This document shows, piece by piece, positions 17,463 through 27,094 of a DNA stretch of 64,000 nt. The stretch is from DATAUD01 sp036501665. Lineage in GTDB: Bacteria; Verrucomicrobiota; Verrucomicrobiia; Limisphaerales; Palsa-1400. The DNA is taken from positions 1 through 64,000 of the forward strand of contig DASXZW010000063.1 in the NCBI GenBank assembly GCA_036501665.1. The letters run 5' to 3'. A model generated the notes under the pieces. It made no database searches. It had not been told where the DNA came from and saw only the letters and a program-made list of their open reading frames with translations. A program made the translations under genes and the position numbers. Each line of letters opens with the position of its first letter. Within the stretch, counting starts at the first letter, position 1.

Positions 17463-18419
17463 TTACGACACCCCTTCAGTTCCCTGGACGAGCGGTTCCA
17501 GCAGTTTTCGGGAAATCAGCAGCCCGGTGTCTTCAAGCTGCAAGCCGCCATTGTAATTGCGATAAACCGGATCGTGGCGTCCCTCGACATTTAAATCGGA
17601 ATCGTAACCGGCGCGCACAAGGGCGTGGACGATTTCTACCCAGTTCGATTGCCCCAGCCCGGGAAAACGATGTTCCGCAACACCAGGATGGCAGATTCCG
17701 TAAGTTTCCAACAGCGGATGGTTGATGAACGCGTCCTTTGCGTGAACGTGAAAAATGCGCCGACCGAATTTGCGAACATTCTCCACCGGATCAATAAACT
17801 GGCAGACCAAGTGCGCCGCATCCCATTCCAAACCGATGTTCTCGCACTGGGTCGAGTTGAAAAAACGTTCCCACATCGCCGGTTGCCCGAAAATATTGTA
17901 GTGCATGATCGGCAAATGCCACGCGCCTTGCGGGCAATGCTCCAACGCAATCCGCGCGCCTCGCTCAGCGGCGTAACGCGCCAGCGGTTCCCAAAATGCA
18001 ACAATCCTTGGCAGATAATCCTCTAACGGTTTATAGACAGGATTTCCGCCGCGGTCGTTCATTTCCGCTTCGATGACCGCGCCTGCGAACGACGAAACTG
18101 TTTTCACGCCGATATGCCCGGCGATGTCGATGGCCCGCCGGATCGTGGCTGCGGCGTATTCAGTTTGTTTCGGGTCGAGCGGGTTTCGGTAATACGCCCC
18201 GATTGCTGAGACGCGAATCCCCCGGCTTTTTGCATCAGCTGAGAACTTTTCGGCAATCGACTTCCAATCGCTGTGAGGCTGGGCGGCGGGAGATTCCGGG
18301 AACGCCATCCATTGCATCGACCGAAAGCCCAATCTTTGGACCATGGCCAACTCATCGCACTTGCATGTCATGCCAACGCGCACGGTTGCCAAGAATGCCG
18401 TCCATCGCGCAAACTTCAA
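17463..18419 (-). CDS. Sugar phosphate isomerase/epimerase-family TIM-barrel protein
   Basis: A 318-residue cytoplasmic protein of the xylose-isomerase-like TIM-barrel superfamily. The metal-binding residues fall where expected: Glu in RIALEHCPQG, Asp in LEWDAAHLV, His in FHVHAKDA, and Glu in LNVEGRHDP. Members isomerise or epimerise sugars, inositols or keto acids. It heads a three-gene minus-strand run with the 1019-residue heme protein and the DHPS-like protein and is divergent from the amidohydrolase at 18499, suggesting a shared catabolic theme. The exact substrate cannot be read. Confidence 0.85.
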   Translation of the reverse strand: MKFARWTAFLATVRVGMTCKCDELAMVQRLGFRSMQWMAFPESPAAQPHSDWKSIAEKFSADAKSRGIRVSAIGAYYRNPLDPKQTEYAAATIRRAIDIAGHIGVKTVSSFAGAVIEAEMNDRGGNPVYKPLEDYLPRIVAFWEPLARYAAERGARIALEHCPQGAWHLPIMHYNIFGQPAMWERFFNSTQCENIGLEWDAAHLVCQFIDPVENVRKFGRRIFHVHAKDAFINHPLLETYGICHPGVAEHRFPGLGQSNWVEIVHALVRAGYDSDLNVEGRHDPVYRNYNGGLQLEDTGLLISRKLLEPLVQGTEGVS

Positions 18420-18498
18420 GGTTCAATGACGTTGGAGCGTCAGGAAACGATTGACAACGGTTCCTTTGCGGCACGACTTTATTGGAGTTGTTCCAATT

Positions 18499-20286
18499 AT
18501 GAAAATCCATGCGGCGGGAATTTTTTTGCTGGCGACTGGCTTATTGAGCTTGGTGCCCGTGGCGCATTCTGAAGATGCCGTCGCCGCGACGATTCGTGAA
18601 GCAAATCAATGGCGGGCCGAACATCGTTTGATAGACCTGCACCAGCATCTTGATTACACGCCGGAATATCTGGCCCGCGCGATCAAGGTCATGGATGCTT
18701 CCGGCATCGGCCTTGGAATCGACTTGACTCCAGGCACGGTGACACATGAAAGCGGCGGGCAGCCAAGCGAATTTGAAACCCACAAAAAAATGGAGGACAG
18801 CCTTTTCCCAAGTCGATGGGTGCAATACATGAATCTGGATTACAAGGATTGGGACAAACCGGATTTCGCGCAAGAAGCCGTCCGTCAAGTTGAGGAAGGC
18901 CACCGTCTCGGCGCGGCCGGTTACAAGGAGTGGAAACGCTTCGGCCTTTTCCTGCGCGACGGCAAGGGCAAGTTGATCCGCATCGACGATACCCGTCTTG
19001 ACCCGATGTGGGAACGGCTCGGCGAATTGAAGATGCCGATCTCAATCCACGTCGGCGATCCGAAGGCTTTTTTTGAACCTTACAATGACAAAAACGAGCG
19101 ATGGGAGGAATTGCGCGACCACAAAAGCTGGTGGTTCGGCGACACGAATGTTTACCCGCCCTGGAAGGATTTGCTCGAAGCGCTGAACAGGGTGATCGGA
19201 CGCCATCCGAACACGACGTTTGTTTGCGTGCATTTTGCGAACAATGCGGAGGAGCTCGACTGGGTCGCCGATTCGATGACGCGGCATCCGAATATGTATG
19301 TCGATCTGGCGGCGCGAATTCCTGAAATTGGCCGGCACGATCCGCGCAAAGTCCACGATCTTTTCGTAAAATTCCAGGACCGCATCATTTTCGGCACCGA
19401 TTTTCAATCATTGGAAAGCCGGATGATTCTCGGCTCCAGCGGAAGCGAGCCGCCGCCGAGCGTTGCGGACGCGGAGGTTTTTTTTCGCAAGGAATATCGC
19501 TGGCTTGAAACCTGGGACAAAAATTGGCCCAACATGACTCCGATTCAAGGAAAATGGAACATCAGCTCCATCGGATTGCCGCCGTCGGTCTTGCGCAAAA
19601 TTTATTTTGACAACGCTCGCAAGCTGCTGGCGCGGTCGTTGCCAACGCCCATTCTTCAGGCCCGCCGGACGACGCGGGACTTCGTGCCGGATGCGGACCC
19701 ATCGCGAGAACTTTGGCAGACAGTCGAGCCGGTTGTCGTAGATTGCGACTCCGGTGACGGTTCCGCCATGCCAGATGTTTCTACAAAAGTGCGCGCCCTT
19801 TGGTCCAAAGAATTCCTTTACCTGCGATTTGATTGTCCGTTCACAAAATTGACGACTTTCGATGCCCGCAATCAAAACGGCGAACGCGCGCATTTCGGCC
19901 AGCCGGACGCGAGTCTTTGGGATCGCGATGTCGTGGAGGCGTTTATCGGCTCCGATGCGGACAATATCCGGCAATACAGGGAATTCGAAATCGCGCCGAC
20001 AAACGAAAAACTCGACGTAAACGTCAACCTGCCGGAGCTCGATACGGCGTGGTCAAGCGGTTTTGAATCGGCGGTTCGAGTGGATGAATCGACGAAACAA
20101 TGGATTTGCGAAATGCGTGTTCCGCTCTCATCGATCGGGCAGACTGCGCCGCAGGAAGGAAATCGTTGGCGGCTGAACTTGTATCGTTGCGACCGCGCGC
20201 ACCACGCGCAGATCGCCTGGCGCCCGACGTTGCAAGGGTCTTTCCATACGCCGGAACGATTCGGAATTCTCGAATTTACTGAATAA
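18499..20286 (+). CDS. Secreted amidohydrolase with C-terminal CBM9-like domain
   Basis: From the ATG at 18499 the product is 595 residues with a signal peptide ending VAHSE; the frame open from 18451 would bury the signal. The N-terminal 400 residues are an amidohydrolase-2 barrel: HQH in LIDLHQHLD, His in SIHVGDP, His in CVHFANN, Asp in FGTDFQS. The C-terminal 180 residues resemble a CBM9-like beta-sandwich (RALWSKEFLYLRF, then DVVEAFI), a domain seen on secreted carbohydrate enzymes. A hydrolase or decarboxylase acting outside the cytoplasm on a sugar-linked substrate is likely. It is 18 bases before the aminotransferase gene. Confidence 0.85.
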   Translation: MKIHAAGIFLLATGLLSLVPVAHSEDAVAATIREANQWRAEHRLIDLHQHLDYTPEYLARAIKVMDASGIGLGIDLTPGTVTHESGGQPSEFETHKKMEDSLFPSRWVQYMNLDYKDWDKPDFAQEAVRQVEEGHRLGAAGYKEWKRFGLFLRDGKGKLIRIDDTRLDPMWERLGELKMPISIHVGDPKAFFEPYNDKNERWEELRDHKSWWFGDTNVYPPWKDLLEALNRVIGRHPNTTFVCVHFANNAEELDWVADSMTRHPNMYVDLAARIPEIGRHDPRKVHDLFVKFQDRIIFGTDFQSLESRMILGSSGSEPPPSVADAEVFFRKEYRWLETWDKNWPNMTPIQGKWNISSIGLPPSVLRKIYFDNARKLLARSLPTPILQARRTTRDFVPDADPSRELWQTVEPVVVDCDSGDGSAMPDVSTKVRALWSKEFLYLRFDCPFTKLTTFDARNQNGERAHFGQPDASLWDRDVVEAFIGSDADNIRQYREFEIAPTNEKLDVNVNLPELDTAWSSGFESAVRVDESTKQWICEMRVPLSSIGQTAPQEGNRWRLNLYRCDRAHHAQIAWRPTLQGSFHTPERFGILEFTE

Positions 20287-20304
20287 GTTGCGAGTCAAAT
20301 AGCC

Positions 20305-21654
20305 ATGACTATTTCGGCTACCACTCTTATGAAGAAGAATGACAAGCCGAACAAGTTTCCGCGTCGCGCGTTCGTGCGCAACGTTGCGGCGCTTGGGCTG
20401 ATTCCGCTGACGCAATCGACCGTTCACGCGGAAGAAACCAATCAAGCCATCGCGCCAGAAGCAGCACAGGCTTGGCCGCACCAAGACGATCCCGATTATT
20501 GGTCATTTATACGACAGCAATTCTGCATCCCGCCGGACGAAGCTTACTTCAACACTGGCACACTCGGCGCTCGCCCCCACGCGGTGTTGAACGCGGTTAT
20601 TGAAAGCATGCGCGAAACGGAGCGGACCATCGCGGAGTATGACTACCGTTCCGAGCATACAGAATATATTGTTGGCTATCGCGCGCAGGAGGAATTGCGG
20701 AAAAAAGCCGGTGGCCTCATCAACGCAAGCGGCGGAGAAATTGCGCTGGTGCAGAACGCCACGATGGCCATCAATTTTATCGCCAACGGACTTGAACTAA
20801 AACCCGGCGACGAAGTATTGCTCACCAATCAGGAACATCCCGGTTCCGAAGGCCCGTGGAATCTCCGCGCAAAACGACAGGGCATTGTCGTCAGGAAATT
20901 GCCGATTCCCATTCCGACGCCGGACCCGCAGACTGTCATAAAGATTTTTTCCGACGCCATCGGTCCGCGCACGAAGGTGATCGCCGTTCACCATGTTATC
21001 AGCCATTACGGGATTGTCATGCCGGTGCAGGAGCTTTGCGCGCTCGCGGCGAAAAATGGCATTTTCAGTTTGATTGATGGAGCGCAGGCGCTCGGTCAAT
21101 TGCGCGTGGATGTCAAGAAGATCGGCTGCGACGCCTACGCCGCCAGCCCGCACAAATGGCTCCTTGCGCCGCCCGGCACCGGCCTGCTTTACGTGCGCGA
21201 AGGGCGCGAAAAGGATATTTGGGCGACTCTGGCCAGCGCGCACTGGGACGATTACGCGCCGGAGAGCGGCCTTTATCGCCTGATGCAATACGGCACTGGC
21301 AACAAGGCTTTGCAGGATGGATTGGATGCGGCGATTGATTTTTATCTGCGCGTTGGCCCCGAAAGAATCGAGAAGCGCACCGTTGCGCTCGCGGACCAAT
21401 TGCGAAAGGGCCTCCAGGAGATCAAAGGAGTGACGATCTATTCGCCAACTCATCCCGAACTGGCGGGGGCAATTGTCAATTATGGAATTGCGGGCGTCAC
21501 CGGCTGGGATTTGCAGGACGCGATGTGGAACCGGAAAAAATACCGCGTCCGCGCCGGCGGCCCCAGCGTCCGCCATTCCGTGCATTACTACAACAGCCCG
21601 GAAGAAATCGCCGGAACGCTGGAAGTCGTAAGAGCGTTGGCTCCGCGCGCTTGA
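20305..21654 (+). CDS. Tat-exported class V aminotransferase (isopenicillin-N-epimerase-like)
   Basis: A 449-residue PLP enzyme; an ATG at 20329 is an equally possible start. A twin-arginine signal (PRRAFVRNVAALGLIPL) precedes the catalytic fold. The PLP Lys is in SPHKWLLAPPGTG (Lys284), and the Asp that contacts the pyridine N is in IDGAQALG. The class includes cysteine desulfurases, isopenicillin-N epimerase and related lyases; export through Tat fits folding with PLP before export. It is 18 bases after the amidohydrolase gene and the two are probably cotranscribed. Confidence 0.85.
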   Translation: MTISATTLMKKNDKPNKFPRRAFVRNVAALGLIPLTQSTVHAEETNQAIAPEAAQAWPHQDDPDYWSFIRQQFCIPPDEAYFNTGTLGARPHAVLNAVIESMRETERTIAEYDYRSEHTEYIVGYRAQEELRKKAGGLINASGGEIALVQNATMAINFIANGLELKPGDEVLLTNQEHPGSEGPWNLRAKRQGIVVRKLPIPIPTPDPQTVIKIFSDAIGPRTKVIAVHHVISHYGIVMPVQELCALAAKNGIFSLIDGAQALGQLRVDVKKIGCDAYAASPHKWLLAPPGTGLLYVREGREKDIWATLASAHWDDYAPESGLYRLMQYGTGNKALQDGLDAAIDFYLRVGPERIEKRTVALADQLRKGLQEIKGVTIYSPTHPELAGAIVNYGIAGVTGWDLQDAMWNRKKYRVRAGGPSVRHSVHYYNSPEEIAGTLEVVRALAPRA

Positions 21655-21933
21655 CGGATTTTTTTGTAGGTAAGAAACAAGTTTAACTGTCGCGAACTGA
21701 CATAGGCGTTTGTGACAACTGCACAATGCCTGCTTGACACCAACTGAAAGAAGCTTTCAGAGGTTAGGAATTTCGCGCACCTTCGGTGCATAGAAGGGCC
21801 GCTCTAAGGCCAATTGGCTGCTTGATTTCTCGATCGACCGGGGAATTCTGTATTTGAACATATCGAGAGCGGGTAGAATTAAATCGGAAATCGGGTGTTT
21901 GGGCTTGAACCGGTCCGCGACAACAATGATAGT

Positions 21934-22140
21934 ATGCCAATGAGCAGCGTTAAGGAGATCGAGTCTGCGCTTGCCCGGCTTTCGCTGGATGATTTGCAGG
22001 CCGTCCGCGCCTGGCTGGACGATTTCGTCGAGGAGCAGTTGGAGGTTAGCGACGAATTCAAATTGAAAATTGAACGCGCCAGACAGGAGATTGCAAGCGG
22101 AGTGCATTCGCGCGCGCGCAAGCCCGAACCTGGGAAGTGA
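21934..22140 (+). CDS. Small antitoxin partner of RelE-like toxin
   Basis: A 68-residue helical protein (ATG 21934, or 21940 two codons later) with SVKEIESALARLSLDDLQAV and AWLDDFVEEQLEVSDEFKLK, the usual sequence style of short antitoxins paired with RelE toxins, in which the C-terminal tail wraps the toxin. The stop codon overlaps the GTG of the toxin gene. Confidence 0.8.
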   Translation: MPMSSVKEIESALARLSLDDLQAVRAWLDDFVEEQLEVSDEFKLKIERARQEIASGVHSRARKPEPGK

Positions 22141-22397
22141 GCGCGGCGCTCCAGATTTATTCTCGCGATTTCGATGCCGACTACTTCAAGCTCCCGGCCT
22201 CTGTTCAGGCCAGAATCGAATCCGCCATCGACCGGCTGGGAACCTCCCTCAATACCCATCCGCATCATCGCATGAAGGGAGTGGATGCTTTTCGATTGCG
22301 AGTCGGCGACTACCGTGTGATCTATGACTTTGATCGCGAAAAAGGCGTCCTTCACCTGTTGGGTGTAGGGCATCGGCGCGAAGTTTATCGAAGGTAG
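22137..22397 (+). CDS. RelE-family mRNA interferase toxin
   Basis: An 86-residue protein starting at GTG within the stop of the antitoxin gene (GTGA). It shows the compact RelE fold: helices 1-2 (YFKLPASVQARIESAIDRLG), then strands with HRMKGVDAFRLRVGDYRVIY and the C-terminal GHRREVY. The G-D-Y-R-V-I-Y and R-R-E-V-Y motifs carry the basic and aromatic residues that cut mRNA in the ribosomal A site in studied homologues. Confidence 0.9.
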   Translation: MSAALQIYSRDFDADYFKLPASVQARIESAIDRLGTSLNTHPHHRMKGVDAFRLRVGDYRVIYDFDREKGVLHLLGVGHRREVYRR

Positions 22398-22531
22398 CGA
22401 GCCGATGTCAGTTCTTGACATTTATACTGTTTGACATGCAGCAACTTGAAGGGCCGTTCCGCGTCCAGACCGGCTGCGTTCACTGGACGTTATTGAACTC
22501 TTCCAATCCTCCCGCGAGAAAAACTTCTGAT

Positions 22532-22602
22532 CGCGAACGACGAGAAAGACGCGAAAAGCACATAAGAAAACTTTCCCATTCGCGTTTTTCGCGTGGTTCG
22601 CG
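22532..22602. repeat. Imperfect inverted repeat (dispersed element)
   Basis: 22532-22553 and 22581-22602 form a 22-bp inverted repeat with three mismatches, built from cgcgaac and gacgcg blocks, around a 27-base AT-rich loop. The form resembles the element at 39037-39112. The surrounding 22398-22700 stretch holds no gene that I can support. Confidence 0.6.
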
Positions 22603-22700
22603 GTATCCCACTTGATACAGTGCAAGGCTTTCGGGGAATTTCCGAGGGAATTTCGTTGCGCCAAATGTGAAATGTGAGCACTGTTTTGCTCTCTAGCACT

Positions 22701-25700
22701 GTGAAAAAAATTTATTTCAAAGGGCCTTGCGCCGCGATTGTCGCGCTGGGCGTTACGTTGACCGTTCCCCAATCGCTTCGCGCCGCTGATCATAATGCGA
22801 CGCCGCACAATTTCGGTTTGGACGCGGCCAAAGAATCGCTGAAACGCCTTCACACCCCGGACGGATTGGAAGTCACGCTCTTCGCCGCCGAGCCGCTTGT
22901 CAAGAATCCCACTGACATGGACATCGACGAGCGCGGTCGCGTCTGGATCACCGAAGGCGTCAATTACCGCTCTTCGTTTCAACCGTGGGGAATTCTCGAT
23001 CCAGCTGGAGACAAGATCGTCGTTCTCGAAGACACTGATGGTGACGGCATGGCCGACAAAGTCACGACGTTTTACCAGGGGCCGGAAATCAACGCCGCGC
23101 TGGGCATTTGCGTTCTGGGAAACAAGGTTGTTGTCTCGCGTTCGCCGGACGTTTTCGTGTTCACCGACACCGACGGTGACGGGAAAGCGGACACGAAGGA
23201 AATTCTTTTCACCGGCATTTCGGGCGTCGATCACGATCACGGCGTCCACGCGATGAGTTTTGGGCCGGATGGAAAACTCTATTTCAATTTCGGCAACGCC
23301 GGCGAACAGATCAAGGACAAGAACGGCAAACCGATTATTGACATGGCTGGCAACGAAATCAATAACACCGGCCATCCATATCGCCAGGGAATGGTTTTTC
23401 GCTGCAATGTCGATGGCAGCGACATGGAAGTTCTTGCGAATAATTTCCGCAATCCATACGAGGTCGCAGTCGATTCCTTTGGGACACTTTGGCAATCCGA
23501 CAATGACGACGATGGCAATCGCGGTGTGCGCGTAAATTACGTCATGGAGTACGGTAATTTTGGTTATACGGACGAAATGACGGGCGCGGGCTGGGGCGAG
23601 CCTCGCAGTAATATAGAGCCGGAAATTCCCCGACGGCATTGGCACTTGAATGATCCCGGGACCATTCCAAATTTATTGATGACTGGCGCGGGCGCGCCGA
23701 CGGGAATTTTGGTTTACGAAGGTTTGCTGTTGCCTGAACCGTATCGGAACCAGCTCATACTTTGCGATGCTGGCGCGCGCGTAGTTCGCTCGATCCCGGT
23801 CAAGGCGGACGGCGCGGGTTATAAGCCGGAAAACATTGATCTTCTTTCAACGCCGGACACCTGGTTTCGGCCTTCGGACGTTTGCACTGCGCCGGACGGC
23901 TCGGTTTACGTTTGCGATTGGAACGATCCCGGAGTTGGAGGGCACGACATGGGCGACCGCGATCCTGACACAATGACTGGGCGCGTTTATCGTCTTGCGC
24001 CGCCGGGAGTTAAGCCGTCCGCGCCTGCGCTCGACCTCCACACCGCCGCCGGATGCGCGAAAGCCCTGCAATCCCCCAACCTCTCGACCCGTTATCTCGC
24101 ATACACCGCGTTGAAGTCGATGCAAAGCGATGCGGACGGTGAGTTGATGAAAATGTGGAATGACAATCCGAATCCGCGCATGCGTTCGCGCGCGCTGTTC
24201 CTGATGGCGCAACGTCCCGACGGCGCGGCGAAGTCGGTCGCCCTTGCTTTGAAAGACCAGGATTCCGATCTCCGCATCGCCGGACTGCGCATCGCCGAGG
24301 AACAAAAGCTGGATGTCATCCCAGTGGTCAAATCTCTTATTGACGACCCCTCGCCGCAAGTTCGCCGCGAATGCGCCATCGCGCTTCGCCACAATGAATC
24401 GTCCGAAGCGCCGGAACTTTGGGCGGCGCTTGCGCGAAAGCACGACGGGCAGGACCGTTGGTATCTGGAAGCGCTGGGAATCGGCGCGGACAAGCAGGAG
24501 GAAAAATTTTTGGACGCGTGGCTCAGCTCCGTCGGCAACAATTGGAACACGCCTGGCGGTCGGGACATTATTTGGCGCTCGCGCGCGCCGAAGGCTGCCT
24601 CGCTTCTTGCAAAGATCATCGAAGATCCGGCCACGCCTCAGACTGATCGCCTGCACTATTTCCGCGCGTTCGACTTCATCAAGGGCCTGGAGAAAACTGC
24701 CGCGCTGGATGAATTGCTGATCGCGAACGCTCACAATGCTTCCGCGCCCGGGCACGATGAAATTGCGTTCGAGTCTTTGACCCGTTTGAAAGGGGTTGAT
24801 ACAGAGACTCATCCTGAAATCAAGACGGCGTTGAACGCGACGCTCGCCTCAATGCGCGGTTCGCCGGGGTTTGTCGATATCGTGCAGGATTTTGGATTGC
24901 GCGATCAGGAACCAGGACTACTGGAAGTCGCGCTCAATCACCCCAACGACGAAGCCGGCGCAAAAGCCATGCGCGTTGTGCTCGGCGGCAATCTTGAGCC
25001 GTTGCAAACCGCGATGCGCGATACGAATTCCGCTGTCAAACTCGCCGAAGCGCTCGGAAATACCCGGGACAAACGCAGTGTGGCCGTTCTGATGCCGCTG
25101 CTCAACGAACCCCAGGAAGGCGCTGTCGTGCGCCGCCAGGCGGTCCGCTCGCTTTCACAAATTCGCGAAGGCGCTCAGGATTTGCTCCAATTGGCAAAGG
25201 AAAACAAGTTGCCCGACGACGTGAAATTCATCGCGACAACGGAACTCAACCGCGTTCGCTGGCAGGACGTACGCAGGGAAGCGGCGCTGGTCTTGCCATT
25301 GCCAAAAGGTCGCGACTCGCAACCGCTCCCTCCTCTCGGGGATCTGACTAAACGCCACGGTGATGCTGCGCACGGAGCGAGCATTTTCGCGCGCGTGGAT
25401 GTTCAGTGCGTCACCTGTCACCGCATCAATGAAAAAGGCGCGGACGTAGGCCCGGCGCTGTCGGAAATTGGCGCAAAACTTGGCAAGGACGCGCTTTACG
25501 AAGCTATTCTTGACCCCAGCGCTGGCATCGAAGTCGGTTATGAAGCATGGCAAATTACTCTGAAATCCGGTGATGATATCGTGGGAATTATCAAGAGCGA
25601 AACCGACGACGAGATCACCATCAAGGACGCAAAAGCCTTGGCGACAAACATTAAAAAATCGGACATCCAAAGCCGCCGGAAGTTGAAGAAGTCGCTGATG

Positions 25701-25811
25701 CCCGATGGACTCCAGCAAAACCTTTCGACGCAAGACCTCGTCGATTTGGTCGAGTATTTATCCTCGCTGAAGAAGGCAACTGTCCAACACGCGGCAAACG
25801 ACGTGAAATAG
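22701..25811 (+). CDS. PVC-type c-heme membrane-bound dehydrogenase-like protein with HEAT repeats
   Basis: GTG at 22701 gives 1036 residues with a signal peptide ending LRAAD; GTG at 22674 adds nine residues. A beta-propeller domain occupies about 50-440 with EDTDGDGMADK and TDTDGDGKADT, EF-hand-like calcium loops. HEAT-like helical repeats follow (about 450-870), then cytochrome c with CVTCH (903-907) and Met ligand in KSLMPDG (about 1000). It has the same architecture as the protein at 14356-17415 and ends with the same K-S-D-I-Q-S-R-R block. A role in oxidising an extracytoplasmic substrate is assumed from the family. No co-transcribed partner is evident. Confidence 0.87.
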   Translation: MKKIYFKGPCAAIVALGVTLTVPQSLRAADHNATPHNFGLDAAKESLKRLHTPDGLEVTLFAAEPLVKNPTDMDIDERGRVWITEGVNYRSSFQPWGILDPAGDKIVVLEDTDGDGMADKVTTFYQGPEINAALGICVLGNKVVVSRSPDVFVFTDTDGDGKADTKEILFTGISGVDHDHGVHAMSFGPDGKLYFNFGNAGEQIKDKNGKPIIDMAGNEINNTGHPYRQGMVFRCNVDGSDMEVLANNFRNPYEVAVDSFGTLWQSDNDDDGNRGVRVNYVMEYGNFGYTDEMTGAGWGEPRSNIEPEIPRRHWHLNDPGTIPNLLMTGAGAPTGILVYEGLLLPEPYRNQLILCDAGARVVRSIPVKADGAGYKPENIDLLSTPDTWFRPSDVCTAPDGSVYVCDWNDPGVGGHDMGDRDPDTMTGRVYRLAPPGVKPSAPALDLHTAAGCAKALQSPNLSTRYLAYTALKSMQSDADGELMKMWNDNPNPRMRSRALFLMAQRPDGAAKSVALALKDQDSDLRIAGLRIAEEQKLDVIPVVKSLIDDPSPQVRRECAIALRHNESSEAPELWAALARKHDGQDRWYLEALGIGADKQEEKFLDAWLSSVGNNWNTPGGRDIIWRSRAPKAASLLAKIIEDPATPQTDRLHYFRAFDFIKGLEKTAALDELLIANAHNASAPGHDEIAFESLTRLKGVDTETHPEIKTALNATLASMRGSPGFVDIVQDFGLRDQEPGLLEVALNHPNDEAGAKAMRVVLGGNLEPLQTAMRDTNSAVKLAEALGNTRDKRSVAVLMPLLNEPQEGAVVRRQAVRSLSQIREGAQDLLQLAKENKLPDDVKFIATTELNRVRWQDVRREAALVLPLPKGRDSQPLPPLGDLTKRHGDAAHGASIFARVDVQCVTCHRINEKGADVGPALSEIGAKLGKDALYEAILDPSAGIEVGYEAWQITLKSGDDIVGIIKSETDDEITIKDAKALATNIKKSDIQSRRKLKKSLMPDGLQQNLSTQDLVDLVEYLSSLKKATVQHAANDVK

Positions 25812-26058
25812 TAAATTACCAGAGCTTCTGATTCCAGACATGGGAATACTGTGGTCGGATTAAATTCCTGCTGTAAAGCGGCAGAGGGCTGGCGCATTCC
25901 ATACGCTGCGCGCATTATTTCCATCTTTATCATTCGGCTGGTTTCGCTTCGTTGCCCGCCAAGCCGAACTGCACACCTCGCGAAAACCGCCTTGACTTTA
26001 TCCTCAAATTCACACACTTTGGACCGCGTCGTTTTCTGTGATTAGGAAAACGTTAACC

Positions 26059-27051
26059 ATGACAGCCACTCACACTTATGCGGCCGAATCCGCGCGTTCG
26101 GCCCGCCCTGAAGAGGGCGTTTTATCGCGCATCGAGGATTTTAATTTTCCACCGGGCTGGAGTCCCGTCGGCACCGCCGCTTCTCGGGGTCGCAAGTGTT
26201 GCGAACTTTTGGAAGATGGCCGGATCCTGAGTTTCGACGGCGCTCCATTTCCGTTTTCGGCGGAAGACCGCGAATTTCTTTTGTCCCAACGACAAAGCGG
26301 TTCGCGCCTGCACAAAAACGTTTCCTATCGTCCGAAGCAGAACATCCTCCGCGGCGCGGCAAGCGACGGCGAAGATGTCAACCGCTTGCGCGATGTGATG
26401 AAGCGCTATTCCGAGTCGGTCACCGGCTTTATTCGTCACTTGCTGGTTCCGTATGCGAACCACCTCGATCTCGATTACGCCAGTTTCCGCCCTGAACAGG
26501 AGCAGGGCCGCGATCTTTCCGTCCACAAGCGGAACGATCTCCTCCACTTCGATTCGTTTCCGACCCGCCCGATGCATGGGCGGCGCATACTCCGGTGCTT
26601 CACAAACATCAATCCCACGGAGTCGCGCGTTTGGAACACGACGGACGGTTTCCAAACCCTCGCCGAAAAATTTTCATCGCACGTCGGTCTGCCGGCCATT
26701 GCCGCCAAAGGGAGTCCTCGCACGAACCCGCTGATTCGCGGAATCAAGAAAGCTTTCGGACTCAAGGCTGTGGATCATTCAGCCTATGACCGGTTCATGC
26801 TCCGCTTTCACGATTATTTGAAGGAACACAGCGAATTTCAGCAAACCACCCGCAAAACCCGGATCGAATTCCCGCCCGGCGCAACGTGGCTTTGTTACAC
26901 CGATTCTGTGCCGCACGCCGTTTTGTCGGGGCAATTCGCGCTGGAGCAAACGTTTATCATTCCGCTGCAAGCGATGGCGACTCCCCACAAGGCGCCGATT
27001 CGCGTGTTGGAAAAGATCGCCGGGATGCCGCTGGCCGCGCAACCGGCGTAA
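26059..27051 (+). CDS. kdoO: Kdo hydroxylase family protein (Fe(II)/2-oxoglutarate dioxygenase)
   Basis: A 330-residue protein from the ATG at 26059, which has an AGGAAAA nearby. The segment LLHFDSFPTRPMHGRRILRC followed by FTNINP (161-186) is the signature of Kdo 3-hydroxylase: the iron ligands H163-x-D165, with a second His in TDSVPHAVL and the 2-oxoglutarate Arg expected further on. KdoO converts Kdo in the LPS inner core to Ko, making lipid A more resistant to acid and antimicrobial peptides. A heptose-type HAD protein is encoded nearby, so an outer-membrane LPS is likely. The symbol is used by family resemblance only. Confidence 0.8.
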   Translation: MTATHTYAAESARSARPEEGVLSRIEDFNFPPGWSPVGTAASRGRKCCELLEDGRILSFDGAPFPFSAEDREFLLSQRQSGSRLHKNVSYRPKQNILRGAASDGEDVNRLRDVMKRYSESVTGFIRHLLVPYANHLDLDYASFRPEQEQGRDLSVHKRNDLLHFDSFPTRPMHGRRILRCFTNINPTESRVWNTTDGFQTLAEKFSSHVGLPAIAAKGSPRTNPLIRGIKKAFGLKAVDHSAYDRFMLRFHDYLKEHSEFQQTTRKTRIEFPPGATWLCYTDSVPHAVLSGQFALEQTFIIPLQAMATPHKAPIRVLEKIAGMPLAAQPA

Positions 27052-27094
27052 ATTGCAGCTTGAAACCGCCGCTGACGGGCCTACAATCGCCATC

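Noticed and set aside
22422..23645. 407-codon antisense frame overlapping the PVC heme protein start
   Set aside because: The forward frame encodes clear beta-propeller and signal-peptide features; this frame has no family resemblance and is a codon-bias shadow.
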